DNA of 64,000 nt from Trypanosoma brucei gambiense DAL972. Lineage: Eukaryota; Euglenozoa; Kinetoplastea; Trypanosomatida; Trypanosomatidae. Below are positions 10,848 to 20,059 of this stretch, piece by piece; within the stretch, counting starts at the first letter, position 1, and every line of letters begins with the position of its first letter. The DNA lies in contig NC_026742.1 of NCBI RefSeq assembly GCF_000210295.1, forward strand, positions 868,001-932,000, given 5' to 3'. The position numbers and the translations under genes were made by a program. Under the pieces are notes generated by a model. It was given only the letters and a program-made list of their open reading frames with translations. It had not been told where the DNA came from and ran no database searches.

Positions 10848-11258
10848 AGGCGTTTGCTTACAGGCGGGGTGAGGGCAGAAACTTCTATTTGTGTTGGTGC
10901 TATTAGGAATTTCAATGGCGAGGGCGAAAGCTGTGTTTATCGAGTGCAATTTTTTTTTTTTGGGGGGGGGAGGGGCGGGATCGCGCGCAGCCGGTTTACA
11001 GTGCACGATTGACTGGGTGTAAACAGCACTAAAACTTACTTCTCTCTCTCATGGACTGTGTGCTTCTCTGTATCTCTTTCTTTATTTTTTTCTCCGTTTG
11101 TTGAAGGGAGCTGTACGTGTTCCTCTTCTGTGTGTGTGTGTGTGTGTGTTTCATTTGATCGACTTTGTGTCTTCCTTTTATTAATATTTTACGGCAGTTT
11201 ACACCCGTCTGAGCAGAAAGGGGCTGTTTATAGGAGGTAAAAACCATTTTGGAGGAAC
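10848..11258. other. Intergenic / UTR region with T-G tract and (TG)n
   Basis: No gene is seen. The stretch holds a T12 run joined to a G9 run (10950-10970) and a (TG)10 microsatellite at 11129-11149. Two pyrimidine tracts (around 11080-11100 and 11168-11190), each followed by AG, are splice-acceptor candidates for the next gene. Confidence 0.6.
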
Positions 11259-14200
11259 ATGGAGCAGCAGGTCTCTAACCGGGGAAGTACCTCTGACCCC
11301 CCAGCGTCTTCTCAGTGCGAGGAAGAGACCAAACAACATGAAGTCTCGGAAACGACTTTTTGCGGAAGTGAGTTTGCAGAAGGCAGTGGTGGAACTTTGT
11401 TACAGACGGTGGCACCCGATGCCCCCAGTGTGAGGAGTTGTGGCAGCCATCAAGTCCCGAGCTCAAGTAAAGGTGCTCCCTTCGCCTCACGGGCGCAGGC
11501 GCTGATGTCAGGCGCTGCCAGCGTCGTGGCGCCACTTTCAGTTCACTCTGGTAGTCAACACACATCCCGAAAGGGAAACACCCACAACTTAGCGCGACTC
11601 GCGGTGAAGCACAATTTATATGCCGTACAACTGGATGGTGACTCCGGCGGCATTGAAATGCAAGCCGCTAGCCAATATCTCCTCCGGGCGGTAACCACAC
11701 GAGAGAAGTACAAATCAGTGGATAAGGGACAGAAGGAGGGAACAGGGCGCTTGGTGCCTCCGGTTGTTTTCTCCTTTGAAACTGGTGTCGCCCAGTTCAC
11801 GGACCAAAAGACCGAAGTTTTACCATGGGAGCAGTTCTACGACGACGTGATAGAGTTGTGTGCCACGATGCAGCATCCAGATTGCCGCCGGGCGTGTTCG
11901 CAGCGTCTACAAGTGCTGGAAGAGAAGTATAACCTGTACAAATTGTGCAGCAGCAACGTTGAGAACCCTGACCACCACCGCCACGATGTTGGTGTATTTT
12001 CCGATTGTACAAAAGTTGATAATAGCGTGTATCTGAGTTGCATGGTGAATTCGGAGTTGCTGCGTGAATACATCCAGGACAAGGTGGAGTATTGTGGATC
12101 GGATGAGGTGCGGTATTCGGCGGATAAAACTGAGGTGCACACACTGAGTACAACATGCGATCAGCTCGGATTTACGGAGGTTGAGCAGCTAACTATCGAG
12201 GGTCTGGGGTTGTCACCACCAAATGAAAAGCAACGTTACCATTACGATCCGCTTGATCTTGAACTGAACCGCACTGGACGCAACTGCGCGGAGCTATTGC
12301 AACTCTTCCTCACACACAATACTTTGAATAAGGGGAAATACTTTGCAGAAATTGTGAAACCCACACTGTCCGAGAATGAGCAACGAATGCGAAACCCACA
12401 GGCAACTGAATGTATAGTTGAACTATGTGGTACTTCTGCCGAAGATTGGGAGCAGCTGGCCGCGTGGGCACAGGAGCATAATCTGCTACGAATGTGGCAT
12501 AACCGCTGGTTCGTTGCCTTACCCCGGAGGCGGATACGAAGCGATTCAACAAAGGATGCACTTGAGAACCACCAGCAACACTTGGAAAATATTTTCCTAC
12601 CACTGTTTACAGCAACACTCGCTCCCGAAGACCCGAAGAACGCTTCTATTGTGGCGCTGCTCCAGAACCTTGGTGGGTTTGTGATTGTGTCCGATGAAGA
12701 GGAGCGCAACTCCACTTTCGAGCGCAAGCTGAGGCGACCCGTTGAGGTGCCATGGAGTGAGAATGTTTGCGATCTCTACTTCGCTTACCATGTATGGGCA
12801 AATCTTTGTTCCCTCAACGCTTTGCGCCGTCGCAAGGGCCTCAATACTTTGCAGCTACGTGCCTTCGCCGGGAATCGTGACGGTCAAATAGATGTATTGG
12901 TTTATTCTTACCTACTGTGCGACAGCCTTGTTAACGGTGTTCTCCTAGAGCATAATCCTGTGCTGCAGTATCTTTATGGTGCCGGAAAGATCGGACTGGT
13001 CATGATGCCACTGTGTAACAATGGGATGGGGCTCCCGTATATGCAGAACCCCTTTCCTGTTTTCTTTCGCCGCGGGTTGCTCGTGACACTGACGACCAAC
13101 CAACCTTTGTTGTTTCACCATTCTAAAGAACCTCTCATCGAGGAATACGGCACTGCGAGCAAACTGTTTCAGCTATCTGGCACTGATGCATGTGAGATAG
13201 CGTTAAACTCCGTGATTGTGTCGTCATTTCCCGCCGATGTTAAGGCACTGTGGTTGGGGGATTCATTCCTTCAGGAAGGCATTCAGGGGAACATGCTAGA
13301 GTTTAGCAAAGTTCCGACGTGCCGTCTTGTGTTGCGACAGGAACTGTGGCAAACGGAATTGAACATTATTCATCAGGCCGCGGTGCGAAATACGAGGGGA
13401 AAGCGAGGGGCGTTTCCTCTCCCGACACTGCTGTCCACCCCTCCCCCTCTCATGGCTTCTGGGAGCCATGCTGGGGATTCGACCGAAGTTGAGCCAAGCG
13501 GCGTAACTTTACAACAAGCCGTTACAATGATGCAGTCAAGTCAAATGCCGTTCCTCGCTCGCGATCCACATACGGACTTTCCTCGCGTTGTCTTCTTAGG
13601 CCCCCTCGAACGTGATCCTTCTGATACGCTGGTTGTGACTCTGTTGCATCGTGCGTTACAGCTGCGCTCGCAGTATGTTCGGCAGCACAACATACGTGAT
13701 GTAGATGGGAGAGTGCTGCGATCGGACGATATTGAACATGCATTCCGCCGTGATGATACATTTGATGAGGACGAGTGGATGTTCAAAACCGTCGAAGGTG
13801 TTGTTGTGCCACACGAGGTTCATCAGATTCCCCGTCTCCCAAAAGATATGTTTCACTTTGACGACTTCCGTCAACATGTGCAGGAACTGCGCGCCATGCT
13901 AGAGAATGCGCACGTACGCAACTTCGCGACGCGGCGATTGAATTTGCTTGAGCGCAAGTTTATGTTACACCTTGCGGTTAACCGCAGTCTTGAAGCGGGG
14001 ACAACGGCCAGCAAGGCCTCTCAGAATCGTGACTTCTATCAAGCAACAAAAGTGGACAATAACGTTCGTATGGAGTCCGGTATGACTGCTCGGCAGCTGC
14101 TGAACTTCATCGTTTCCAAGGCTAATAATAATGGTGATGACATTGTGGCCCACCAAGAGGGAAAAGAACCGCAAACGTTGCGGCAACTGCTACAGGAGTT

Positions 14201-16331
14201 AAATATTTCTCCGAGCACACTAACTGTAGATGACCTCAATGTGCAAGTCGACACAACACTTGGTGTTGGGAGCGCACAATATACACCTGGCGGCCGTGAT
14301 GTCTTGTGTACACTACTGCTGAACACAGACAACCAAATGAAGGGACGCTACTTCGCTGAGTTGACAAAGCTAACCTTTGAGAACTTCGAGCATGACCGTT
14401 TCACCTTCACCGAAAACAGGCTACCGATTTATGGCGCGAGCCCCAATGAATGGGGGTTGCTCTCTGATTGGTTCGACACACATGGTATGGCATCAGTACA
14501 CAACCGATGGATGGTGCAGATCCCGCGCATTTACGGTTATCTGCGCGAGTGTGGAAAGGTCCAAAGTTTTACTGAGTACATCGAAAACATATTCAAACCA
14601 CTATGGACTGTTTCACTCCATCCAAGCAAAGATCCCCGCTTGTTCCACTTCCTTAACCACATCTCTGGCTTCGATTGCGTTGAAGACGAACGAAGACACG
14701 ACATACCGCTCAACAATGCAACGAAACCGCCTCATGAGTGGACGACCGAGGAAGAGCCTCCATACAACTACTACATGTATCATGTGTGGGCAAATATTTA
14801 CTCACTGAACGAGTTTCGTCGACGCCGGAAGTTCTCGACGTTTACATTTCGACCAAGCTGTGGAGAAACAGGCCCTGTGGAACACCTCATCGGTGGGTTT
14901 TTACTTGCCAACGCTATTAATTATGGCGTTACTCTCGCTGATGATACCCCACTGCAGTATCTTTTTTACCTCGCCCGCATTGGGGTAACGGTAAGCCCGC
15001 TGAGCAACAACACGAAGGTGCTCGGGTACCTGGACAACCCGTTTCCGACGTTCTTTCGTCGCGGTCTTAATGTTTCCCTCGGCACGGACAGCCCACTTAT
15101 GTTCCATCACACCCAGGAGCCACTACTAGAGGAGTACTCCATTGCCTCAAAGGTGTGGAAGCTTTCACCCAATGATATGTGTGAGATTGCCCGCAACAGT
15201 GTACTTCTTTCAGGTTTTGATGCTGCCTTTAAACGTGAGCGACTAGGGGATCTGTTTTTTCTTTCAAGTAGCAGAAGCAACGACGCGTCACACACACACC
15301 TATCCGACATCCGTGTCGCGTACCGTTTCGAGACCTACCACGCAGAGATTGCTTTTCTGGAGATGATCTCCACCCTTAATTTCCCAAAGGCACTTCTTAC
15401 TCTGAGTGAAGAGAGGGCACTGGAAGCTGATTTTCTTGAGGCGGTAAAGAAAAAGGAAAAGCAGCTTGGGTGTATCATAGAAGTTAAGACCGAGGAGGAG
15501 GACATTAAAAGGTTAGAGCAAAGTCGTGCCGCTCTACTGCGACAGGTTCGAGAGGCTGAAGATACTGTTGAGGAGTTACGCCGGCAGAACAAACAGCTAA
15601 CGGAGAAGCTTGCTGAAGAGCGGGCGAGGGATCAACACGCACAGCAGATGCGTCGCAAGGGACTTAAGGAGCGTGTTGTGGGTATTTCAGATCCGGAGGG
15701 GAGACGGCAGACATCGTCGTCAAACGCCGATATGTCGAGTGATCACCAGCCCTCCCTCGAAATTTCTGTTTTGGAACAAGTGGCGAAGGAAGAAACCAAC
15801 GGTGAAGATGCCACAGCTACTGGACAAAGTCAGCATCTAGGGGGTGCGAAAGTGGGGCTGACCGCTTTGTCGCCCACTGCTTTGGAGGACACCTCACCGA
15901 GGAGTGCTGGCTTCATCTCTAGTGGGAATGTAGCTGATTTAGACGACAATTTGGATACTGCTGCCACAACGAGTGCACTAGTTGGTATGCTAGAGAGTAT
16001 GTGGAAAGAAAAACCTGCTGGGGCCTCTCACTCCGGCGGGCATACCGTTACGGGCGGAGATGCGAGCAGTACCTTCCCACCAATTAATGTTGATGCGGTT
16101 ACGCTCAGTGAAAGAAAACCGTCAGGGGCCAGTGGCAGCACCACTAAGCGGGGACCACCACCACCGAGGCGGACCTCCGCGAATTCTGCCTTTGTATTCC
16201 CTAAACCTTCCGGGGAAGGGGGTTCGCATCGCGCGTCACTTCAGGGGTTTGCTAATGTTCGGCAAGCCGCCCGTGAACAGGAAGCAAAAGAGACGGGGAG
16301 TTCGCACCGAAGCAGTGAAAGAGGAGTTTAG
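11259..16331 (+). CDS. Tandem AMP-deaminase-like protein, both domains lacking the zinc site
   Basis: The product is 1690 residues and contains two consecutive AMP deaminase homology regions. The first is about 120-670 and the second about 840-1340, with NRWMVQIPRIY, ENIFKPLW, FFRRGLNVSL and EPLLEEYSIASKVWKLS. After these come a coiled coil (about 1378-1470) and a Ser/Gly-rich tail. AMP deaminase turns AMP into IMP with zinc held by HxH, a third His and an Asp. In domain 1 the HxH reads S256-V-Y258, the HCGE His and Glu read F536 and N539, the His of the HG motif reads N559 and the DD pair reads N614-Q615. In domain 2 the HxH reads N935-V-R937, the HCGE His is S1200, the HG His is Y1222 and the second Asp is S1278; E1203 and D1277 remain. 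Both domains therefore look non-catalytic. A regulatory, nucleotide-binding or scaffold role is inferred. Confidence 0.88.
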   Translation: MEQQVSNRGSTSDPPASSQCEEETKQHEVSETTFCGSEFAEGSGGTLLQTVAPDAPSVRSCGSHQVPSSSKGAPFASRAQALMSGAASVVAPLSVHSGSQHTSRKGNTHNLARLAVKHNLYAVQLDGDSGGIEMQAASQYLLRAVTTREKYKSVDKGQKEGTGRLVPPVVFSFETGVAQFTDQKTEVLPWEQFYDDVIELCATMQHPDCRRACSQRLQVLEEKYNLYKLCSSNVENPDHHRHDVGVFSDCTKVDNSVYLSCMVNSELLREYIQDKVEYCGSDEVRYSADKTEVHTLSTTCDQLGFTEVEQLTIEGLGLSPPNEKQRYHYDPLDLELNRTGRNCAELLQLFLTHNTLNKGKYFAEIVKPTLSENEQRMRNPQATECIVELCGTSAEDWEQLAAWAQEHNLLRMWHNRWFVALPRRRIRSDSTKDALENHQQHLENIFLPLFTATLAPEDPKNASIVALLQNLGGFVIVSDEEERNSTFERKLRRPVEVPWSENVCDLYFAYHVWANLCSLNALRRRKGLNTLQLRAFAGNRDGQIDVLVYSYLLCDSLVNGVLLEHNPVLQYLYGAGKIGLVMMPLCNNGMGLPYMQNPFPVFFRRGLLVTLTTNQPLLFHHSKEPLIEEYGTASKLFQLSGTDACEIALNSVIVSSFPADVKALWLGDSFLQEGIQGNMLEFSKVPTCRLVLRQELWQTELNIIHQAAVRNTRGKRGAFPLPTLLSTPPPLMASGSHAGDSTEVEPSGVTLQQAVTMMQSSQMPFLARDPHTDFPRVVFLGPLERDPSDTLVVTLLHRALQLRSQYVRQHNIRDVDGRVLRSDDIEHAFRRDDTFDEDEWMFKTVEGVVVPHEVHQIPRLPKDMFHFDDFRQHVQELRAMLENAHVRNFATRRLNLLERKFMLHLAVNRSLEAGTTASKASQNRDFYQATKVDNNVRMESGMTARQLLNFIVSKANNNGDDIVAHQEGKEPQTLRQLLQELNISPSTLTVDDLNVQVDTTLGVGSAQYTPGGRDVLCTLLLNTDNQMKGRYFAELTKLTFENFEHDRFTFTENRLPIYGASPNEWGLLSDWFDTHGMASVHNRWMVQIPRIYGYLRECGKVQSFTEYIENIFKPLWTVSLHPSKDPRLFHFLNHISGFDCVEDERRHDIPLNNATKPPHEWTTEEEPPYNYYMYHVWANIYSLNEFRRRRKFSTFTFRPSCGETGPVEHLIGGFLLANAINYGVTLADDTPLQYLFYLARIGVTVSPLSNNTKVLGYLDNPFPTFFRRGLNVSLGTDSPLMFHHTQEPLLEEYSIASKVWKLSPNDMCEIARNSVLLSGFDAAFKRERLGDLFFLSSSRSNDASHTHLSDIRVAYRFETYHAEIAFLEMISTLNFPKALLTLSEERALEADFLEAVKKKEKQLGCIIEVKTEEEDIKRLEQSRAALLRQVREAEDTVEELRRQNKQLTEKLAEERARDQHAQQMRRKGLKERVVGISDPEGRRQTSSSNADMSSDHQPSLEISVLEQVAKEETNGEDATATGQSQHLGGAKVGLTALSPTALEDTSPRSAGFISSGNVADLDDNLDTAATTSALVGMLESMWKEKPAGASHSGGHTVTGGDASSTFPPINVDAVTLSERKPSGASGSTTKRGPPPPRRTSANSAFVFPKPSGEGGSHRASLQGFANVRQAAREQEAKETGSSHRSSERGV

Positions 16332-16955
16332 CTCAGTAGTAGGGCGTTGGCTGCGTTGGACCCCTACTTTGCTTCACCTATTTTATCCTGTTTGTCTCAT
16401 GCTGTTCCTATCACGTCCAGGAGCTTTTACTATTTCAATGTGGCAAAGGGGCGCTTCTGTGGTCGTATTGCCGGCATATGAATGGCGCAGACAGAGAGTC
16501 TGCTGTGTAGGTGTGTGAAGAGCATTTATTTATGTACAAAGTTTGCAAGGGGGAGGGCGTTTGTGTGAACACTTTTGTTTTGTTTTACACTTTACTCCCT
16601 TGCGGTAGAAGCACGGGTCCACGCCCCCCTGCGTGGTGGTTATGTCAAGATGGTGTACGCACATGAGGCTTATGTTTTAGTGCATTCTCCTTATGTGGCT
16701 CGATGGTTGGCCTGCTTCCATTACCGATTTGTTTCAATTTTACTTTCAGCTCTGACAGGAATTAATCTCCCTTTGTAAGTGCTCCAGGAGAGACAACACC
16801 GGTACTTGCACCTTAAAATAGGCAGGCGTATCCCATAGTGCCCTCGTGTCTGAGGCACATTAGCAGTAGTACACTTTGTGAGGATACGACACGGGAGGGG
16901 AACAAAGAAAGTACAGAAAGTAGTTTTAGTAAGTTTAGATACTGGGATCGGGAAG
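16332..16955. other. Intergenic / UTR region
   Basis: About 620 bases with no gene. A short ORF (16575-16778) overlaps nothing but has no recognisable feature. Pyrimidine-rich pieces lie near 16575-16605 and 16721-16750. The open frame of the next gene extends upstream from 16956 to an ATG at 16878, discussed with that gene. Confidence 0.5.
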
Positions 16956-18293
16956 ATGCGACGCTCTGCCACCTTCCTGGGGTTGACTGCTCTGCGGAGC
17001 GTTGCTGCCACTGGTTGGCGCTACCACAAACAAGGGGCACCTGAGCGGGTTTTGCAGTACGAGCGCTACCGAATCCCTTTTGATAGGAGCGGTTCTCAAG
17101 CAGTGGTAAAGATGTTGGCGGCCCCCGTCCACCGACACGACCGGGCCATGATCGGCGGGTACTGTGGGCCGCTTCGACCCACCGCATTTCCGCAGGTTGC
17201 GGGTGTTGAGGGTGTTGGAGTTGTTGAAGAAGTTGGTAAAGGGGCCTCACTGCTGCTTCAGGAAGGCGACCTTGTATGGGTTAATAATCCAACGGTGGGC
17301 ACATGGGCCACACATGTTGTGACGGATGTTGAAAATTTGGACGTCGTGCCAAATCGCGCAGATGTTGATATTGAATACCTTGCTTCGCTCTCGCTTTTCC
17401 ATACGGCGTACCATTTAACGAATAGTTTCGTGAGTCTGCAACCAAACGACGTAGTACTTCAGACAGGCGCCTCGTCCTCTATCGCTCAAATTTGTCAGGG
17501 TTACATCCGTGCCCGTGGTGCAAAATTGTTCCAGACAATGCAATTGGGACGCACGGAGCATGCACATCTTTTAGCTTTCTTCAAAATGAGGGGAGCATTT
17601 GCCGTCGTGCCGTACAATTACGTGCGAACTAACTACATGCGTCGGCTTCTTTCTGACGTGCCGCCACCAAAGCTTTTACTCAACCACACCTGTGGTAACT
17701 TCGCTTCCAGTTTAGTTAATCTTCTCGGTGACAATGGTGTTTGTGTTACATATGGCAATACAGGGGGAAAGCCGCTTCAGATCGCCAATATGGACGTCAT
17801 TGCACGTGGTATTAAGTTCAAAGGATTCTTCCTTCCACACTGGATAAAGAGCCACACACGTGAGGCTCGGATGCGCGTTCACCAGAATGTTGTGGAGAGC
17901 ATGACGATTTCGCAGGGCCACGGTATATTTCGGGCGCAGCGCTTCAAAATGGATGGCGACAGCATATTCGCCTTCAGCAACGCATGGGATGCTCCCCTCG
18001 GCAGCCGCAAACCCGTTCTGCGCATGGTGGGCGAATACGGTGAGTGGCGCCGACCCCGCTCAGACCAAGCCGCATGGAACATTGGTCGTGCGGTATGGGA
18101 CGATTTACTGCAACAAATGTGGGAGAGCGCCGGAACAACTGAAAATCCTCAGTCAATGAAGTACTACACTCCTTTCAACGACATTTATTCGCAATTTCAT
18201 GACGGGAAGCAATCAAAGGAGATGGGCCATCGTGAAGTTTTCTTCCGTCGGCCAAACGCCCCACGTCACAATGCGGCAGAGAGCACACATTGA
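16956..18293 (+). CDS. Enoyl-[acyl carrier protein] reductase-like MDR protein (MECR/ETR1 family)
   Basis: The product is 445 residues from ATG 16956, chosen because MRRSATFLGLTALRSVAATGWRY... is a typical mitochondrial presequence; an in-frame ATG at 16878 would add 26 residues. The order of motifs follows mitochondrial trans-2-enoyl-thioester reductase: AAPVHRHD (the 'SPINPSD' position), GGYCGPLRP with Y69 at the place of the catalytic Tyr, VAGVEGVGVV, LQEGDLVW, a Rossmann segment starting at about 165, then LLLNHTCG, VTYGNTGGKPL and KGFFLPHW. That family completes mitochondrial type II fatty acid synthesis with NADPH. The dinucleotide loop reads GASSSIA (171-177), where relatives have a Gly-rich SGVG, so cofactor use is uncertain. 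It may be a true reductase or a repurposed paralogue. Confidence 0.78.
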   Translation: MRRSATFLGLTALRSVAATGWRYHKQGAPERVLQYERYRIPFDRSGSQAVVKMLAAPVHRHDRAMIGGYCGPLRPTAFPQVAGVEGVGVVEEVGKGASLLLQEGDLVWVNNPTVGTWATHVVTDVENLDVVPNRADVDIEYLASLSLFHTAYHLTNSFVSLQPNDVVLQTGASSSIAQICQGYIRARGAKLFQTMQLGRTEHAHLLAFFKMRGAFAVVPYNYVRTNYMRRLLSDVPPPKLLLNHTCGNFASSLVNLLGDNGVCVTYGNTGGKPLQIANMDVIARGIKFKGFFLPHWIKSHTREARMRVHQNVVESMTISQGHGIFRAQRFKMDGDSIFAFSNAWDAPLGSRKPVLRMVGEYGEWRRPRSDQAAWNIGRAVWDDLLQQMWESAGTTENPQSMKYYTPFNDIYSQFHDGKQSKEMGHREVFFRRPNAPRHNAAESTH

Positions 18294-18893
18294 CAATTTT
18301 TCCGAAATCATAGTGGAGGGCAGAGCAAGTAGGGGAACACTTAATCTTTTGTAGTGGAAGAATGGCGACTAGCGGCGGGTTCACGTATATGAGTATCAAC
18401 CAAAGATACGTACATTCTGCAGTTTTGAGTGGTGCGGGAGTCGGGTAGTTGCGCAATGATAGGAGTGTTGTGATGTGTGTTGACATGCGGTACATCTGGT
18501 GGGTATGTGACACAATGTTTACCGCAGAACGGTTGAAGGAAAACACACAGGTGTTGAAGGACGAAGCCAGTTAGAAGGAGACCCATGTCGAAAATTGCGC
18601 ATTACCACATGGTAAGGGGTGTCGTAGCGTGCTAACCTTATGTTATTGATGCACTGTGTGCCCACGTAATTGTTTTAAAACCATTGTGTCCCCCGTTCTT
18701 TTCGTTTTGATTACTTCCAAATGCGCGTCGTTACCCCTTCTCAAACGTGATGGTGGTGAAAGAAATAGGGTGGAACCGTGGAAGGAGAGCGTCGGTTGTA
18801 CCAGTTAGGCACCAGAAACGGCGACGGAAGAGGAAGGTGAAAAGGACAAAGGTGTAGTACATTAATAGTATTTGTGTCCGGTTGTTTTGCCTT
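18294..18893. other. Intergenic / UTR region
   Basis: About 600 bases with no supported gene. ORFs on the minus strand here are short and overlap each other. No strong pyrimidine tract is seen close to the next start; the best pieces are at about 18650-18720. Confidence 0.5.
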
Positions 18894-19763
18894 ATGCTCG
18901 CGACACAAACCAAGACGTGGGTTGCAGGTGCCGCTACGAAAGCGCAACAGCCGTGCGTCCGGAGGGGCAGCGCCCTCGCAACACCATCCTCGCCACTCTG
19001 GTACAATCCACTTTGTGTGGCGTGCCGGCTGCAGGCGAGCGACCAGTTTCATCGTTATCTGCATAATCCTCACATAGTACAGCCAGACGGCATCGATTCG
19101 CTTCCACGCACAAAAGGCGACCAGCAGCAGTGGTTGAACGTTGAACAATGGGACGGTTACAGTGATACTTACCTGAGGCAACATATGCAATACCCGCCAA
19201 CCAACGAGCATCCCAACAACCACCTCAATTTTAGTCACAACCTGCTGAGTGAGTGTCTGCGGAGTTGTTATGAGTACTACGGGAAACCTGCTGATCAGCT
19301 GCAGAGACTACACGAAGATCCACTTCACCCGCATTTCCACCAAATGATTGCGGGCATAAAAAAAGACCGGGAGAAGATAGCCGAAGAGCTTGATCGTGTC
19401 TACGCGAATCTTCACCCTACTGTGAAGACGGTGTATGACGCTTATCTCGTCCGTCGGTACTACCAACTTGGTGACTGGATTGAGCGTGTTGAGCAAAAGC
19501 GCCACGATTTGTTATGTCAGTTGTCACCTGAATATATACGGCAAGCAGAAAGAGCGCGAGGTGTAGCGGCGCACTTCCTCAGTCGTCTGAAACAGCTGCA
19601 GTCAGCCTTCACACATAACCCGACCCTTGGCCTCCTTGATGATGCAATGGAGGGGCAATACACCCATGACGAGTTAGTGATGCTGCGGCAGAAGGCGGCA
19701 TATTTCCGCAATATGCGTCAACTGGGTGCTAACCAACAGGATGCCGACGTACACACACACTGA
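18894..19763 (+). CDS. Conserved-looking protein, probably mitochondrial, unknown function
   Basis: The product is 289 residues from ATG 18894; the frame upstream has only a TTG. The first ~35 residues (MLATQTKTWVAGAATKAQ and on, then ARG-rich and Ser/Pro) have Lys, Arg, Ala and Thr and no acid, which suits a mitochondrial targeting sequence. The body is helical and charged, rich in His, Tyr and Gln, with repeated YYQLGDWIERVEQKR-like helices and a final helical stretch near 225-275. No family was recognised. It lies between an enoyl-reductase-like gene and a DSS-1-like gene, both probably mitochondrial. A part in mitochondrial translation or RNA processing is a guess from context. Confidence 0.7.
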   Translation: MLATQTKTWVAGAATKAQQPCVRRGSALATPSSPLWYNPLCVACRLQASDQFHRYLHNPHIVQPDGIDSLPRTKGDQQQWLNVEQWDGYSDTYLRQHMQYPPTNEHPNNHLNFSHNLLSECLRSCYEYYGKPADQLQRLHEDPLHPHFHQMIAGIKKDREKIAEELDRVYANLHPTVKTVYDAYLVRRYYQLGDWIERVEQKRHDLLCQLSPEYIRQAERARGVAAHFLSRLKQLQSAFTHNPTLGLLDDAMEGQYTHDELVMLRQKAAYFRNMRQLGANQQDADVHTH

Positions 19764-19980
19764 GCAAGCGGAGAGGAATGAAGTAACGAAGAAAATGGGG
19801 TGTGAGAGAAAAGAGGGGGATGGTCAGGGTAAGTTGTACCTTGCCGCTCGTTTTTTGTCAATGCCATTGCTGCCTATCATTATCACTGCCCAAGGTATGA
19901 ACGGTACATCAACTGTAATGTATTTGTGGAACATGCTTAACTTTTTAAGGGCTTACTTACCCATTTGCTCTTTTTCACCG

Positions 19981-20045
19981 AGCGACGTTGTGCGCCTACA
20001 CCTTTCCCACCTTGTTTTCCTTCATTGTACCAAAATGGCGGTTAG
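19981..20045 (+). promoter_or_regulatory. Two alternative splice-acceptor candidates flanking an upstream ATG
   Basis: An AG at 19981-19982 follows a pyrimidine stretch (19953-19978). A second, stronger tract (about 20001-20030) is followed by TTAG at 20042-20045. Between them lies an out-of-frame ATG at 20035. Use of the second acceptor leaves only about 14 bases before the DSS-1-like start at 20060; use of the first would include the upstream ATG. Acceptor use is inferred. Confidence 0.4.
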
Positions 20046-20059
20046 AAGACGCCCCGGTG

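Noticed and set aside
16323..16352. tRNA-like start (TAGCTCAGTAGTAGGGC) at the end of the AMP-deaminase-like gene
   Set aside because: It resembles a tRNA D-arm/A box, but no T-arm (GGTTCGAATC-type) or closing acceptor stem follows within 90 bases, and it overlaps the stop codon of the gene.
19988..20059. Upstream extension of the DSS-1-like frame
   Set aside because: The extension begins at a TTG; kinetoplastid genes start at ATG, and the first in-frame ATG at 20060 gives a good presequence.
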